A stretch of 5,507 nt of DNA from Thermoproteota archaeon (GTDB taxonomy: Archaea > Korarchaeota > JAOZGF01): assembly GCA_027491845.1 (NCBI GenBank), contig JAOZGF010000088.1:1-5507 (forward strand), in the 5' to 3' direction. Below are positions 1-5,328 of the stretch, one piece after another. Position 1 is the stretch's first letter. Every line of letters begins with the position of its first letter. Below the pieces are notes generated by a model. The model made no database searches and was not told where the DNA came from. It was given only the letters and a program-made list of their open reading frames with translations. Both the position numbers and the translations under genes were made by a program.

Positions 1-60
1 TGGCCCCATTACACTCCCTTTGACTGCTTCATCAACGCCTAAAATCGTTTTATTTTTCAT
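1..60 (-). CDS. rnhB: Ribonuclease HII, N-terminal fragment (runs off left edge)
   Basis: Read on the minus strand from an ATG at 60-58, the first 20 codons give MKNKTILGVDEAVKGSVMGP. This resembles the start of archaeal RNase HII, where a first beta strand leads into the DEAGRG motif and then an xIGP turn. RNase HII nicks DNA 5' of embedded ribonucleotides and degrades RNA in RNA:DNA hybrids. Asp10 and Glu11 match the first two catalytic carboxylates. The next tripeptide, normally Gly-Arg-Gly, reads Val-Lys-Gly here, which is unusual because this motif recognises the ribonucleotide 2'-OH. The remaining roughly 190 residues lie outside the window, so it is unclear whether the gene is intact. 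No strong Shine-Dalgarno match precedes the ATG, so a near-leaderless transcript is likely. The family call rests on only 20 residues. Confidence 0.62.
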   Translation of the reverse strand, partial: MKNKTILGVDEAVKGSVMGP

Positions 61-89
61 TTAAAAGCACTAGAGTACTTGTTTATCCC

Positions 90-97
90 TAATTAAG
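90..97 (-). promoter_or_regulatory. Possible TATA box for rnhB
   Basis: On the minus strand this reads CTTAATTA. It is centred about 33 bp upstream of the rnhB ATG. With the usual archaeal distance of about 26 bp from TATA centre to transcript start, the transcript would begin near position 67, leaving a leader of only a few bases. This fits the lack of a Shine-Dalgarno site. It is inferred from spacing only. Confidence 0.3.
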
Positions 98-162
98 GGC
101 TTTATCTACTGCGTTCCAAATTAAACCTTAATTATTTTTTTACTTTACAGTAGGGTTTACTC

Positions 163-170
163 TTTAAAAG
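163..170 (+). promoter_or_regulatory. Possible TATA box for the DUF364-mocA unit
   Basis: TTTAAAAG is a good match to an archaeal TATA element. Its centre is about 26 bp before positions 192-194, which would put the transcript start at the ATG of 194-196. That ATG is out of frame with the DUF364 coding sequence. A GGTGAT Shine-Dalgarno match also lies at 188-193, and a start at 192-194 would exclude it from the transcript, so the two signals do not fit together cleanly. Confidence 0.4.
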
Positions 171-187
171 GAAAAAATAAATGTTGC

Positions 188-193
188 GGTGAT
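188..193 (+). promoter_or_regulatory. Shine-Dalgarno match GGTGAT ahead of the DUF364 gene
   Basis: GGTGAT is a perfect match to the core of the archaeal anti-Shine-Dalgarno complement. It lies 2 to 5 bases before the in-frame codons GTT (196) and ACG (199), neither a standard start. The nearest standard in-frame start is TTG at 253, too far away for this site. The site suggests that translation originally began near 196-199. Confidence 0.4.
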
Positions 194-252
194 ATGTTAC
201 GGACAGCATCATAAGGGAAGCAATTGAAGTAATTAAGCGAGAAGTTGCTGGG
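193..252 (+). other. Coding-like extension upstream of the DUF364 start
   Basis: This frame is open from just after the TGA at 190-192 and continues without a break into the DUF364 gene. It would read VTDSIIREAIEVIKREV and onward, an amphipathic helix of the kind that begins the N-terminal (DUF4213-type) domain of DUF364 proteins. There is no ATG, GTG or TTG in frame before TTG 253. The codons available are GTT 196, ACG 199, ATC 208, ATA 211, ATT 223 and ATT 232. Either a non-standard codon is used or an original start was lost. Confidence 0.5.
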
Positions 253-999
253 TTGGATGAAATCCATGTCTCAAGGGTCCTGTACGGCCTTTCTTTCTGC
301 GGTGTGCAGATTTCAACAGGCCACATGGGTTTATGCCACTCGCTCTTGAATGAAATCGAGGTTAGATGCTGCAAAATATTCGATAAGTCAGGCAGTTTTT
401 CAGGCTCCCATGCCCTTGACGTTGCCGAGCTTTCTCTCTCAGCTGATGTTGGCGAAGGCGTTGTTGGAGTAGCTTGCCTAAACGCTCTTTCTCAAATTGT
501 GATGGAAAAACACAGGGATTCTTTCACCCTGTTTAAGGGAAACTTAATAGATTACATTGCCGGGAGAGCTGGAAAACAGGATGTTGTTGCATTAATTGGA
601 CACATAAAACCTCTTGCTGAAAAGATAAAAGGGAAGGTTAAAGAGCTTCTGATTTTTGAAAGGAACCCCTTGGAGAGAAACGAAAACATACTTCCAGAGG
701 AAGTTATGAAGGAAGAACTTCCTAGAGCCGACATAGTTGTAGCCACAGGAAGCACTATACCGAACAAGACGATCGACCTCATCCTAAACCTGGCAACTGG
801 GGCGAGGTTAACCTGTTTAATCGGCCCATCGGCTGGACTTGTTCCTAACCCATTGTTTAAGAGAGGCGTCAAGGCGATTGGAACGATCAGGGTTTTGAAG
901 CCTAGCGAAGTTTTCAGGATCCTGGGCGAGGGAGGAGGAACCCCTCACATTAAGCCTTACGTGGAATTCATCAACCTTTTTCCTAAGAAAAATAAATGA
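253..999 (+). CDS. DUF364 family protein (putative metal-binding Rossmann-fold protein)
   Basis: The 248-residue product matches the DUF4213/DUF364 architecture. The N-terminal part (about 1-105) is an enolase-N-like domain containing a GVACLNALSQ helix. The C-terminal part (about 108-240) is Rossmann-like, with VVALIGHIKPL (111-121), IFERNP (134-139), TGST (165-168), GPSAGLVP (191-198) and GEGGGT (225-230). A structure of a family member has been taken to suggest a heavy-metal chelation role, but no reaction is established. The stop codon overlaps the mocA Shine-Dalgarno site, so the two genes are probably translated from one mRNA; this is the main hint of a link to molybdenum or tungsten handling. 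TTG 253 is the first standard start but has no good ribosome site. The protein family appears to extend about 20 residues upstream, so this start is probably not the ancestral one. Family call firm, start weak. Confidence 0.8.
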   Translation: MDEIHVSRVLYGLSFCGVQISTGHMGLCHSLLNEIEVRCCKIFDKSGSFSGSHALDVAELSLSADVGEGVVGVACLNALSQIVMEKHRDSFTLFKGNLIDYIAGRAGKQDVVALIGHIKPLAEKIKGKVKELLIFERNPLERNENILPEEVMKEELPRADIVVATGSTIPNKTIDLILNLATGARLTCLIGPSAGLVPNPLFKRGVKAIGTIRVLKPSEVFRILGEGGGTPHIKPYVEFINLFPKKNK

Positions 1000-1002
1000 G
1001 GG
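998..1002 (+). promoter_or_regulatory. Shine-Dalgarno site for mocA, overlapping the upstream stop
   Basis: GAGGG begins inside the TGA stop (997-999) of the DUF364 gene. It is separated by six bases from the GTG start at 1009. This supports the GTG start and translation coupled to the upstream gene. Confidence 0.65.
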
Positions 1003-1008
1003 AACCCT

Positions 1009-1629
1009 GTGAAGATCGCAGCCATAGTACTGGCGGCTGGAAAGTCGGAACGCATGGGGAAAAACAAGCTTCTTTTAAAGATAAACGAAACAACTCTGAT
1101 TGAACAGATTATCCAGGCAATAAAAAAGACAAAGATAAGTGAAATAATCGTCGTACTAGGTTACAAGCCTGAAAAAATCATTGAAATAATTAGTCAGAGG
1201 TTCTCTCACGTGAAAACAGTGATAAACGAGGAGTATGAGGCTGGAATGACTTCGTCATTTAAAAAAGGGGTTCAACATGCTTTAGACAGTGATGCAGTAA
1301 TGCTCTTCCTCGGAGACCAACCTGTTCTTAATTCTAGATTAATTAATGTAATGATCAATAAGTTTCAAGAAAGAAAAAATGAGGTTGACATCGTTAGCCC
1401 CATATACAAGGGCAAGAAGGGACATCCTGTACTGTTTTCCAGCAGACTCTTCAAGGAAATATTAAGTTTAGAGGATGCTGGGATAATCAGAGACGTTGTG
1501 CATAGACATAGTGACAAGCATCTCTTAGTTGAAGGTGAAAAATGGAATATTGTTGACGTCGACACATACAGTGATTTTCAGTGGGTAAAAAAGGAATTAC
1601 TTGGAGAACATGGTCAGGCTAAGAGGTAA
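1009..1629 (+). CDS. mocA: Molybdenum cofactor cytidylyltransferase (MocA-like)
   Basis: This 206-residue NTP transferase has the full MobA/MocA-type signature. It should transfer CMP from CTP to Mo-molybdopterin in the cytoplasm, making the molybdopterin cytosine dinucleotide cofactor of the xanthine dehydrogenase, aldehyde oxidoreductase and CO dehydrogenase class. The nucleotide-binding loop is LAAGKSERMGKNKLLL (8-23). NEEYEAGMTSS (73-83) follows, then the metal-binding GDQP (102-105), GHPVLF (139-143 region) and the C-terminal DVDTYSDF (183-190). AAG in the first loop and GDQP rather than CDxP favour the cytidylyl (MocA) branch over guanylyl (MobA). Length is normal. It lies nine bases after the DUF364 stop and converges on xdhC, which works in the same branch. 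Related sugar-phosphate or other nucleotidyltransferases are a less likely alternative. Confidence 0.85.
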   Translation: MKIAAIVLAAGKSERMGKNKLLLKINETTLIEQIIQAIKKTKISEIIVVLGYKPEKIIEIISQRFSHVKTVINEEYEAGMTSSFKKGVQHALDSDAVMLFLGDQPVLNSRLINVMINKFQERKNEVDIVSPIYKGKKGHPVLFSSRLFKEILSLEDAGIIRDVVHRHSDKHLLVEGEKWNIVDVDTYSDFQWVKKELLGEHGQAKR

Positions 1630-1630
1630 C

Positions 1631-1648
1631 TGGTTATTGAGATAACTA
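1631..1648. other. Small inverted repeat between convergent mocA and xdhC
   Basis: GTTAT (1633-1637) pairs with ATAAC (1642-1646) around a TGAG loop. One G-T pair and one T-A pair extend the stem to seven. It fills the 16-bp gap between the two stop codons and covers the xdhC stop. It could fold in both transcripts, but no T-run follows, so a terminator role is unproven. Confidence 0.25.
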
Positions 1649-2458
1649 AGCGTGACTTTCAACGTTTTTCACACTAACTATTTGGGCAATAATGCTTATG
1701 GCTATTTCCTCAGGCGTTTTAGCATGAATGTTTATTCCTATGGGTGCATACAATTTCTTTAATTCTTCCTTCCCAATACCTTCTTTCTTCAGCTTATTCT
1801 TAAGAGCTGAAACCTTCGATCTGCTTCCAAGTAATCCAACATACCTTAACTTCTTTTTTAGCAGGAATTTTACTGCTTTATAGTCGTATTCTGGCTCCCC
1901 CTGAACAACTGTGGCGAAGTCCTCGCCTCCAACTTCAAGAGCTTCCAGTACTTCAGGAAAGTCTCCAGCAATTATTTTCTTAGCGAAGTGAAAGAAGTCT
2001 TTGTTTATCGATTTTTCTTCTTTGTCTATGATTACTATTTCGAAACCTATTTCGTAGCCTATTTTAGCTAATGGCTTTGCTATGTGACCTGATCCTACAA
2101 CTATAAGCCTTGGACTTGGATCAATAACATTTATGAAAATCGTTAGCTCCCCACCACAGATTAAACCGGTTTTGAACTTGTTCTTTTCTTCAGGCATTAA
2201 CTCCTCATCTTTTAAGGAACAAATTATTTTCTTTGATTTCCCGAGTTTAATAGCTTCCATTGCTTCTCTAACAACGATTCTTTCAAGATTCCCCCCACCT
2301 ATTGAACCCTGCATCCTCCCTTTTCCGTCTACAATGAAAATGGAGCCCTCTTCCCTAGGACCTGATCCTTTTTTATCTATTACCGTGCATAAGGCAAATC
2401 TTTCCCTTTTCTTCAAGAAAAAAGGAATTTTTTCCATAACCTTCCAGTTATAACTCAA
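1646..2458 (-). CDS. xdhC: XdhC/CoxI family molybdenum cofactor maturation protein
   Basis: The 270-residue product has both domains of the XdhC/CoxI family. The N-terminal domain (about 13-110) carries GSGPREEGSIFIV (31-43), GSIGGGNLE (51-59) and GLICGGE (98-104). The C-terminal Rossmann domain has VVGSGHIAKPLAKIG (120-134), YVGLLGSR (206-213) and the APIGINIHAKTPEEIAISI (238-256) tail. Characterised members bind molybdopterin cytosine dinucleotide, support its sulfuration by a cysteine desulfurase, and deliver it to xanthine dehydrogenase-type enzymes. Those enzymes take MocA's product, and MocA is the adjacent convergent gene. The TTG start at 2458 is chosen because GAGGT lies eight bases upstream; the later ATG (codon 8) has GGAAGG too close to it. 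The segment around 185-192 (VQGEPEYDY) lacks the Thr-His commonly seen there in relatives. The target enzyme is not in the window. Confidence 0.87.
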   Translation of the reverse strand: MSYNWKVMEKIPFFLKKRERFALCTVIDKKGSGPREEGSIFIVDGKGRMQGSIGGGNLERIVVREAMEAIKLGKSKKIICSLKDEELMPEEKNKFKTGLICGGELTIFINVIDPSPRLIVVGSGHIAKPLAKIGYEIGFEIVIIDKEEKSINKDFFHFAKKIIAGDFPEVLEALEVGGEDFATVVQGEPEYDYKAVKFLLKKKLRYVGLLGSRSKVSALKNKLKKEGIGKEELKKLYAPIGINIHAKTPEEIAISIIAQIVSVKNVESHA

Positions 2459-2466
2459 TTTCCTAA

Positions 2467-2471
2467 ACCTC
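2467..2471 (-). promoter_or_regulatory. Shine-Dalgarno site deciding the TTG start of xdhC
   Basis: On the minus strand this reads GAGGT, within GGGAGAGGT, and is followed by eight bases and TTG at 2458. The good match and spacing favour TTG over the ATG seven codons later. Confidence 0.55.
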
Positions 2472-2488
2472 TCCCTAGTCAGTGCAAG

Positions 2489-2511
2489 TTAAAAGAACGC
2501 TTCTCTTTTAA
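2489..2511. promoter_or_regulatory. Mirror-image divergent promoter between xdhC and moeA
   Basis: TTAAAAGA (2489-2496) and TCTTTTAA (2504-2511) form a perfect 8-base inverted repeat with a 7-base spacer. Both arms are TATA-like. Using about 26 bp from TATA centre to start, the left arm would start moeA near 2518 and the right arm would start xdhC near 2481. Each transcript would then carry a leader of about 25 bases containing its Shine-Dalgarno site. The assignment is inferred from spacing. The dyad could instead be an operator. Confidence 0.4.
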
Positions 2512-2525
2512 AAAGGAAGATGTAA

Positions 2526-2532
2526 GGTGAGG
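2526..2532 (+). promoter_or_regulatory. Shine-Dalgarno site for moeA
   Basis: GGTGAGG lies ten bases before GTG 2543, slightly long but acceptable. ATG 2552, three codons on, is about 19 bases away and so less likely. This supports the GTG start. Confidence 0.5.
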
Positions 2533-2542
2533 ATAAAAACTA

Positions 2543-3778
2543 GTGGGAAAAATGAGATATTTTAAGTATGTTTCACTTGAGGAAGCTTATCGCAGGATAA
2601 AGAGAAACATAAAGTTAAGGCTTAAGAAGGAAACTGTGAGCGTTAACGAGTCGATTAAGAGGGTTCTTGCGGAAAAAATTTTTTCTCCAGCAAACTTGCC
2701 TGAAAAAACGGTTTCTCACTTCGACGGATACGCCGTGAGGTCTATAGACACCATTGATTCAAGCGTTAGAAACCCTGTTAAATTGAAGGTTAAGGGAAAA
2801 ATTTTCCTTGATACTCGCGTAAAAATAAGTATTAACAGAATGGAGGCAGCATACATTTCCACTGGAGCCGTGTTGCCTGAAGGAAGCGACTCAGTTATTC
2901 CTGTAGAGAGAGTAAGGAAGAGGAATGAAGAATACATCGAGGTGCTTAAACCGGTTAAAAAACATGAAAATGTAACTGTTTTGGGTAGTGATTTTAAGGC
3001 TGGAGAGGAAATGTTTGGCATCGGACATGTTCTGCGGCCTCAAGACATAAAGTTGTTAAAGCACGTTGGGGTGAAAAGGGTTAAAGTTTACAGGAGACCC
3101 CTACTTTCACTGATTCCTGTAGGAAGCGAGTTTTCAGACAGCTTAGGGTTAAGAAGAAAGAAGGAGACAAGTAGTTTAATGGTTACCAAACTCGTTGAGG
3201 AAAATGGAGGAAAAGTACGTGTTTTCAAGCCTGTTCCTGATGACCCCCGCATGCTAAGGACTGTCATTAGTAAAGCTCTGAGCAGGGGAGATATTGTCGC
3301 GACAATTGGCGGCGCATCTGTCGGTGCTAAAGACTACGTCTTGGAGGCCTTATCATCCCTTCCGAACTCTAAGATTTTGTTTAGAGGGATTAAAATACAG
3401 CCAGGTAGGGTGACAACAGTTGTCTTGGTCGAATCTAAACCCATTGTTCTCTTACCAGGACATGTTCAGTCAACATGGGTTGGAGTAACCTTCGTTTTGA
3501 TTCCTTTAATCCGTTTATTTTCAGGAAGGAAGCTTGAGGCCGCTTATTCAACTTTGGAGGCTAAACTGGTTGAAAGACTCGTTTTAAGAGAGTACTTACC
3601 ATTTAAAAGGATAAGGTTCGTCAGGGTAACGGATAAAGATGGAGAAAAACTGGCTTATCCTATCCTAGGTGACTCATCCATGCATAAGCCACTTGTCCTC
3701 TCGAACGGCTTCGTCATGGTTCCAGAGATGGTAAGCGAGTTAAGTAGGGGGCAAAAAGTCGAAGTTATGCTGTTTTAA
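2543..3778 (+). CDS. moeA: Molybdopterin molybdenumtransferase MoeA
   Basis: The 411-residue protein has the usual MoeA length and order. The N-terminal domain (about 5-180) contains FDGYAVR (60-66), STGAVLPEGSDSVIPVE (106-122) and GSDFKAGE (148-155). The MPT-binding domain (about 185-325) contains VGSEF (193-197), DD (233-234), GGASVGAKD (256-264) and LPGHVQS (304-310). The C-terminal domain runs from about 335 to 411. MoeA inserts molybdate (or tungstate) into adenylylated molybdopterin. The acidic residues important in E. coli MoeA appear kept: Asp61, Asp150, Glu196, the DD pair and Asp264. Two positions differ from the usual pattern: LPGHVQS replaces LPGNPVS, and Ser211 stands where Asn is usual. 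The gene is divergent from xdhC, placing the metal-insertion and delivery steps on a shared promoter region. Mo and W preference cannot be read from sequence. Confidence 0.92.
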   Translation: MGKMRYFKYVSLEEAYRRIKRNIKLRLKKETVSVNESIKRVLAEKIFSPANLPEKTVSHFDGYAVRSIDTIDSSVRNPVKLKVKGKIFLDTRVKISINRMEAAYISTGAVLPEGSDSVIPVERVRKRNEEYIEVLKPVKKHENVTVLGSDFKAGEEMFGIGHVLRPQDIKLLKHVGVKRVKVYRRPLLSLIPVGSEFSDSLGLRRKKETSSLMVTKLVEENGGKVRVFKPVPDDPRMLRTVISKALSRGDIVATIGGASVGAKDYVLEALSSLPNSKILFRGIKIQPGRVTTVVLVESKPIVLLPGHVQSTWVGVTFVLIPLIRLFSGRKLEAAYSTLEAKLVERLVLREYLPFKRIRFVRVTDKDGEKLAYPILGDSSMHKPLVLSNGFVMVPEMVSELSRGQKVEVMLF

Positions 3779-3785
3779 TTCTTTT
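3770..3785 (+). terminator. Possible T-rich terminator of moeA
   Basis: The end of moeA and the bases after it form a T-rich run, with TTTT at 3773-3776 and again at 3782-3785. Archaeal RNA polymerase often stops at such runs without a hairpin. It lies in the 47-bp gap between convergent moeA and meaB. The evidence is composition only. Confidence 0.3.
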
Positions 3786-3825
3786 AAGGACCAAACAAAT
3801 TATTTCGGTAACTAACTCTTACGTC

Positions 3826-4758
3826 TTAATCCGTACTTTTAATTAACTTATTGAAGGCTATTTTAGATGCTTCAAAAGGATTTATCTCTCTCCTGTACAT
3901 GCTATCAGCCACGTCCTTCAATTTTCCATTTATTTCCCTGTGCACGTACCTTTCAAACATTTCAGTTAAGAGCTTGACGAATTCCCTTTTTACCTTCTCC
4001 TTTTCCTTCAAAACCCACCTATTTGTGGACTTTAGGTATTCTCTATGTTTTTCAAGGCTATCAATGATCTCAGTTATTCCTTTTCCCTCCCTTGCCACTG
4101 CCTTTATTACGGGAGGAATCCATCCGTTTTTTTCGACATCCATAAACGTTTTTTTAAGCAAATAGAAAGTTCTTTCGGCTTCTACCATGTCAGCTTTATT
4201 CATGACGTATATGTCGCCGATCTCCAAGTATCCTGCCTTAAGAAACTGAATTTCATCTCCAAATTCAGGGGATAAGACCACCATCACTGTATGAGCTATT
4301 CTACCTATCTCTAACTCATCCTGACCTACTCCGATTGTTTCAATGATCACTGTGTCTTTGCCATATGCCTCTAATAGATTCACGGCAGAGTAACATGCTC
4401 TCGAAACACCGCCTGTTTCCCCTCTTGTCGCCATACTTCTGATATAAATGTTCTTGAACCTGCTAAGTTCACCCATCCTTACCCTGTCACCTAAGAAGGC
4501 TCCTCCTGTAAGTTTGCTGGAGGGATCCACAGCTATGATGCCGATGTTCTTCCCTCGAGAAACAAGTTCTTTGGATAATTCCTTGATTAAAGTTGACTTA
4601 CCGCTTCCTGAGGGGCCAGTTACGCCTAAAACATATGATTTACCTGCGAAAGGAAGTATTTGGGCGATAATTTTCTCAGCTGCTTCAGGGCTGTTCTCAA
4701 CAGTAGTTATAAGTTTTGAGAGAGCCCTTTCATCTCCTTTCAACATCTTTTTAACCAA
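3826..4758 (-). CDS. meaB: MeaB/ArgK family GTPase, methylmalonyl-CoA mutase chaperone
   Basis: This 310-residue G3E-type P-loop GTPase has the ordered MeaB motifs: Walker A GPSGSGKST (48-56), DPSS (78-81), GDRVRM (90-95, Mg2+ region), ATRGETGG (110-117), ETIGVGQ (140-146), GDEIQ.LKAG (167-176) and NKAD (187-190) for guanine recognition. The C-terminal helical part (about 235-310) resembles the family's dimerisation region. MeaB binds methylmalonyl-CoA mutase, gates adenosylcobalamin loading and protects the enzyme from inactivation. It follows the cobalamin-binding mutase subunit by 11 bases on the same strand, a typical archaeal and bacterial pairing and likely operon. The start is uncertain: TTG 4758 keeps the conserved helix before KGDERALSKLI, while ATG 4746 would drop four residues; neither has a good Shine-Dalgarno site. 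The older name ArgK (LAO transport kinase) is not supported by context. Confidence 0.92.
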   Translation of the reverse strand: MVKKMLKGDERALSKLITTVENSPEAAEKIIAQILPFAGKSYVLGVTGPSGSGKSTLIKELSKELVSRGKNIGIIAVDPSSKLTGGAFLGDRVRMGELSRFKNIYIRSMATRGETGGVSRACYSAVNLLEAYGKDTVIIETIGVGQDELEIGRIAHTVMVVLSPEFGDEIQFLKAGYLEIGDIYVMNKADMVEAERTFYLLKKTFMDVEKNGWIPPVIKAVAREGKGITEIIDSLEKHREYLKSTNRWVLKEKEKVKREFVKLLTEMFERYVHREINGKLKDVADSMYRREINPFEASKIAFNKLIKSTD

Positions 4759-4769
4759 GTGACTTAATT

Positions 4770-5180
4770 CTATTTCTTTTCACCCGATCTCTTCAACTCA
4801 TCCTTTATGTAGTTAATTATTTCGGATAGAGGGGATCCTGGCCTAAATATTTTTTTTACACCTATTTTCAAGAGTTTTTTAACGTCTTCCTCAGGTATTA
4901 TTCCTCCCCCAATTACCTTGATGTCTTCCGCCTTCTTTTCCTTCAGGAGCTCGATGACCCTGCTAAAATAATACATGTGAGCCCCTGACAGGATGCTTAA
5001 GCCAATAAAATCAACGTCTTCTTGTATGGCTACTTCCACAATTTGTTCAGGCGTGTTCCTTAGGCCGAGGTAGATAACCTCCATACCAGAGTCCCTTAGG
5101 GCTCTTGCAATGACTTTTAGGCCCCTATCATGCCCGTTTAGTCCGGGCTTCGCCAGAAGAATTCTAGCGATTTTACCCAT
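4770..5180 (-). CDS. mcmA2: Methylmalonyl-CoA mutase small subunit, B12-binding domain
   Basis: The 136-residue protein is a stand-alone B12-binding domain of the archaeal split methylmalonyl-CoA mutase. It binds adenosylcobalamin for the large subunit, which interconverts methylmalonyl-CoA and succinyl-CoA. From ATG 5180 the cobalamin motif is GLNGHDRG (13-20), followed by SIL (62-64) and GGG (91-93). The gaps of 41 and 26 residues match the DxHxxG-41-SxL-26/28-GG pattern exactly. His17 should ligate cobalt, but the motif's first Asp is Asn15 (codon AAC). The ATG at 5180 is preferred over the GTG at 5222 (14 codons earlier) because GGTGA lies four bases before it and the TATA box predicts a transcript start near 5206. 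The GTG would then be untranscribed. The stop lies 11 bases before meaB. A corrinoid protein of another mutase (ethylmalonyl- or isobutyryl-CoA type) is possible. Confidence 0.85.
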   Translation of the reverse strand: MGKIARILLAKPGLNGHDRGLKVIARALRDSGMEVIYLGLRNTPEQIVEVAIQEDVDFIGLSILSGAHMYYFSRVIELLKEKKAEDIKVIGGGIIPEEDVKKLLKIGVKKIFRPGSPLSEIINYIKDELKRSGEKK

Positions 5181-5184
5181 AGTT

Positions 5185-5189
5185 TCACC
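5185..5189 (-). promoter_or_regulatory. Shine-Dalgarno site deciding the mutase subunit start
   Basis: On the minus strand this reads GGTGA, four bases before ATG 5180. The upstream GTG (5222) has GGAG only one base away, too close to work. With the TATA position, this points to ATG 5180. Confidence 0.55.
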
Positions 5190-5227
5190 AACCTTAACTG
5201 CAGCATCAACCGGATTAAACACACTCC

Positions 5228-5237
5228 TTTATATAAG
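5228..5237 (-). promoter_or_regulatory. TATA box for the mutase subunit-meaB unit
   Basis: The minus strand reads CTTATATAAA, the best TATA match in the window. At about 26 bp from its centre, transcription would begin near 5206. This gives a leader of about 26 bases with a Shine-Dalgarno site before ATG 5180. The meaB gene would be carried on the same transcript. Confidence 0.6.
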
Positions 5238-5278
5238 TTAAGTATGGTATGTTTCCTATGTTTTCCTTTCCCCCTCCT

Positions 5279-5288
5279 CTTTAATAAG
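5279..5288 (+). promoter_or_regulatory. Possible TATA box for the broken radical SAM gene
   Basis: CTTTAATAAG is centred about 45 bp before ATG 5329. It predicts a transcript start near 5310 and a leader of about 18 bases. GGTG at 5317-5320, eight bases before the ATG, would be the ribosome site. Both signals look intact although the gene does not. Confidence 0.4.
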
Positions 5289-5328
5289 TAGGTTAAGAGC
5301 TTGGAAAAAAGGATGCGGTGTACTTCCA

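Noticed and set aside
87..99. Palindrome-like CCCT-AATTA-AGGG in the rnhB/DUF364 gap
   Set aside because: The arms are only four bases and overlap the proposed TATA box. Such short matches are expected by chance in AT-rich DNA.
132..374. Minus-strand 80-residue open frame opposite the DUF364 start
   Set aside because: It is antisense to recognisable DUF364 coding sequence, ends in promoter sequence and shows no family motif.
2133..2453. Plus-strand 106-residue open frame inside xdhC
   Set aside because: It is the antisense shadow of a gene with clear XdhC motifs on the minus strand.
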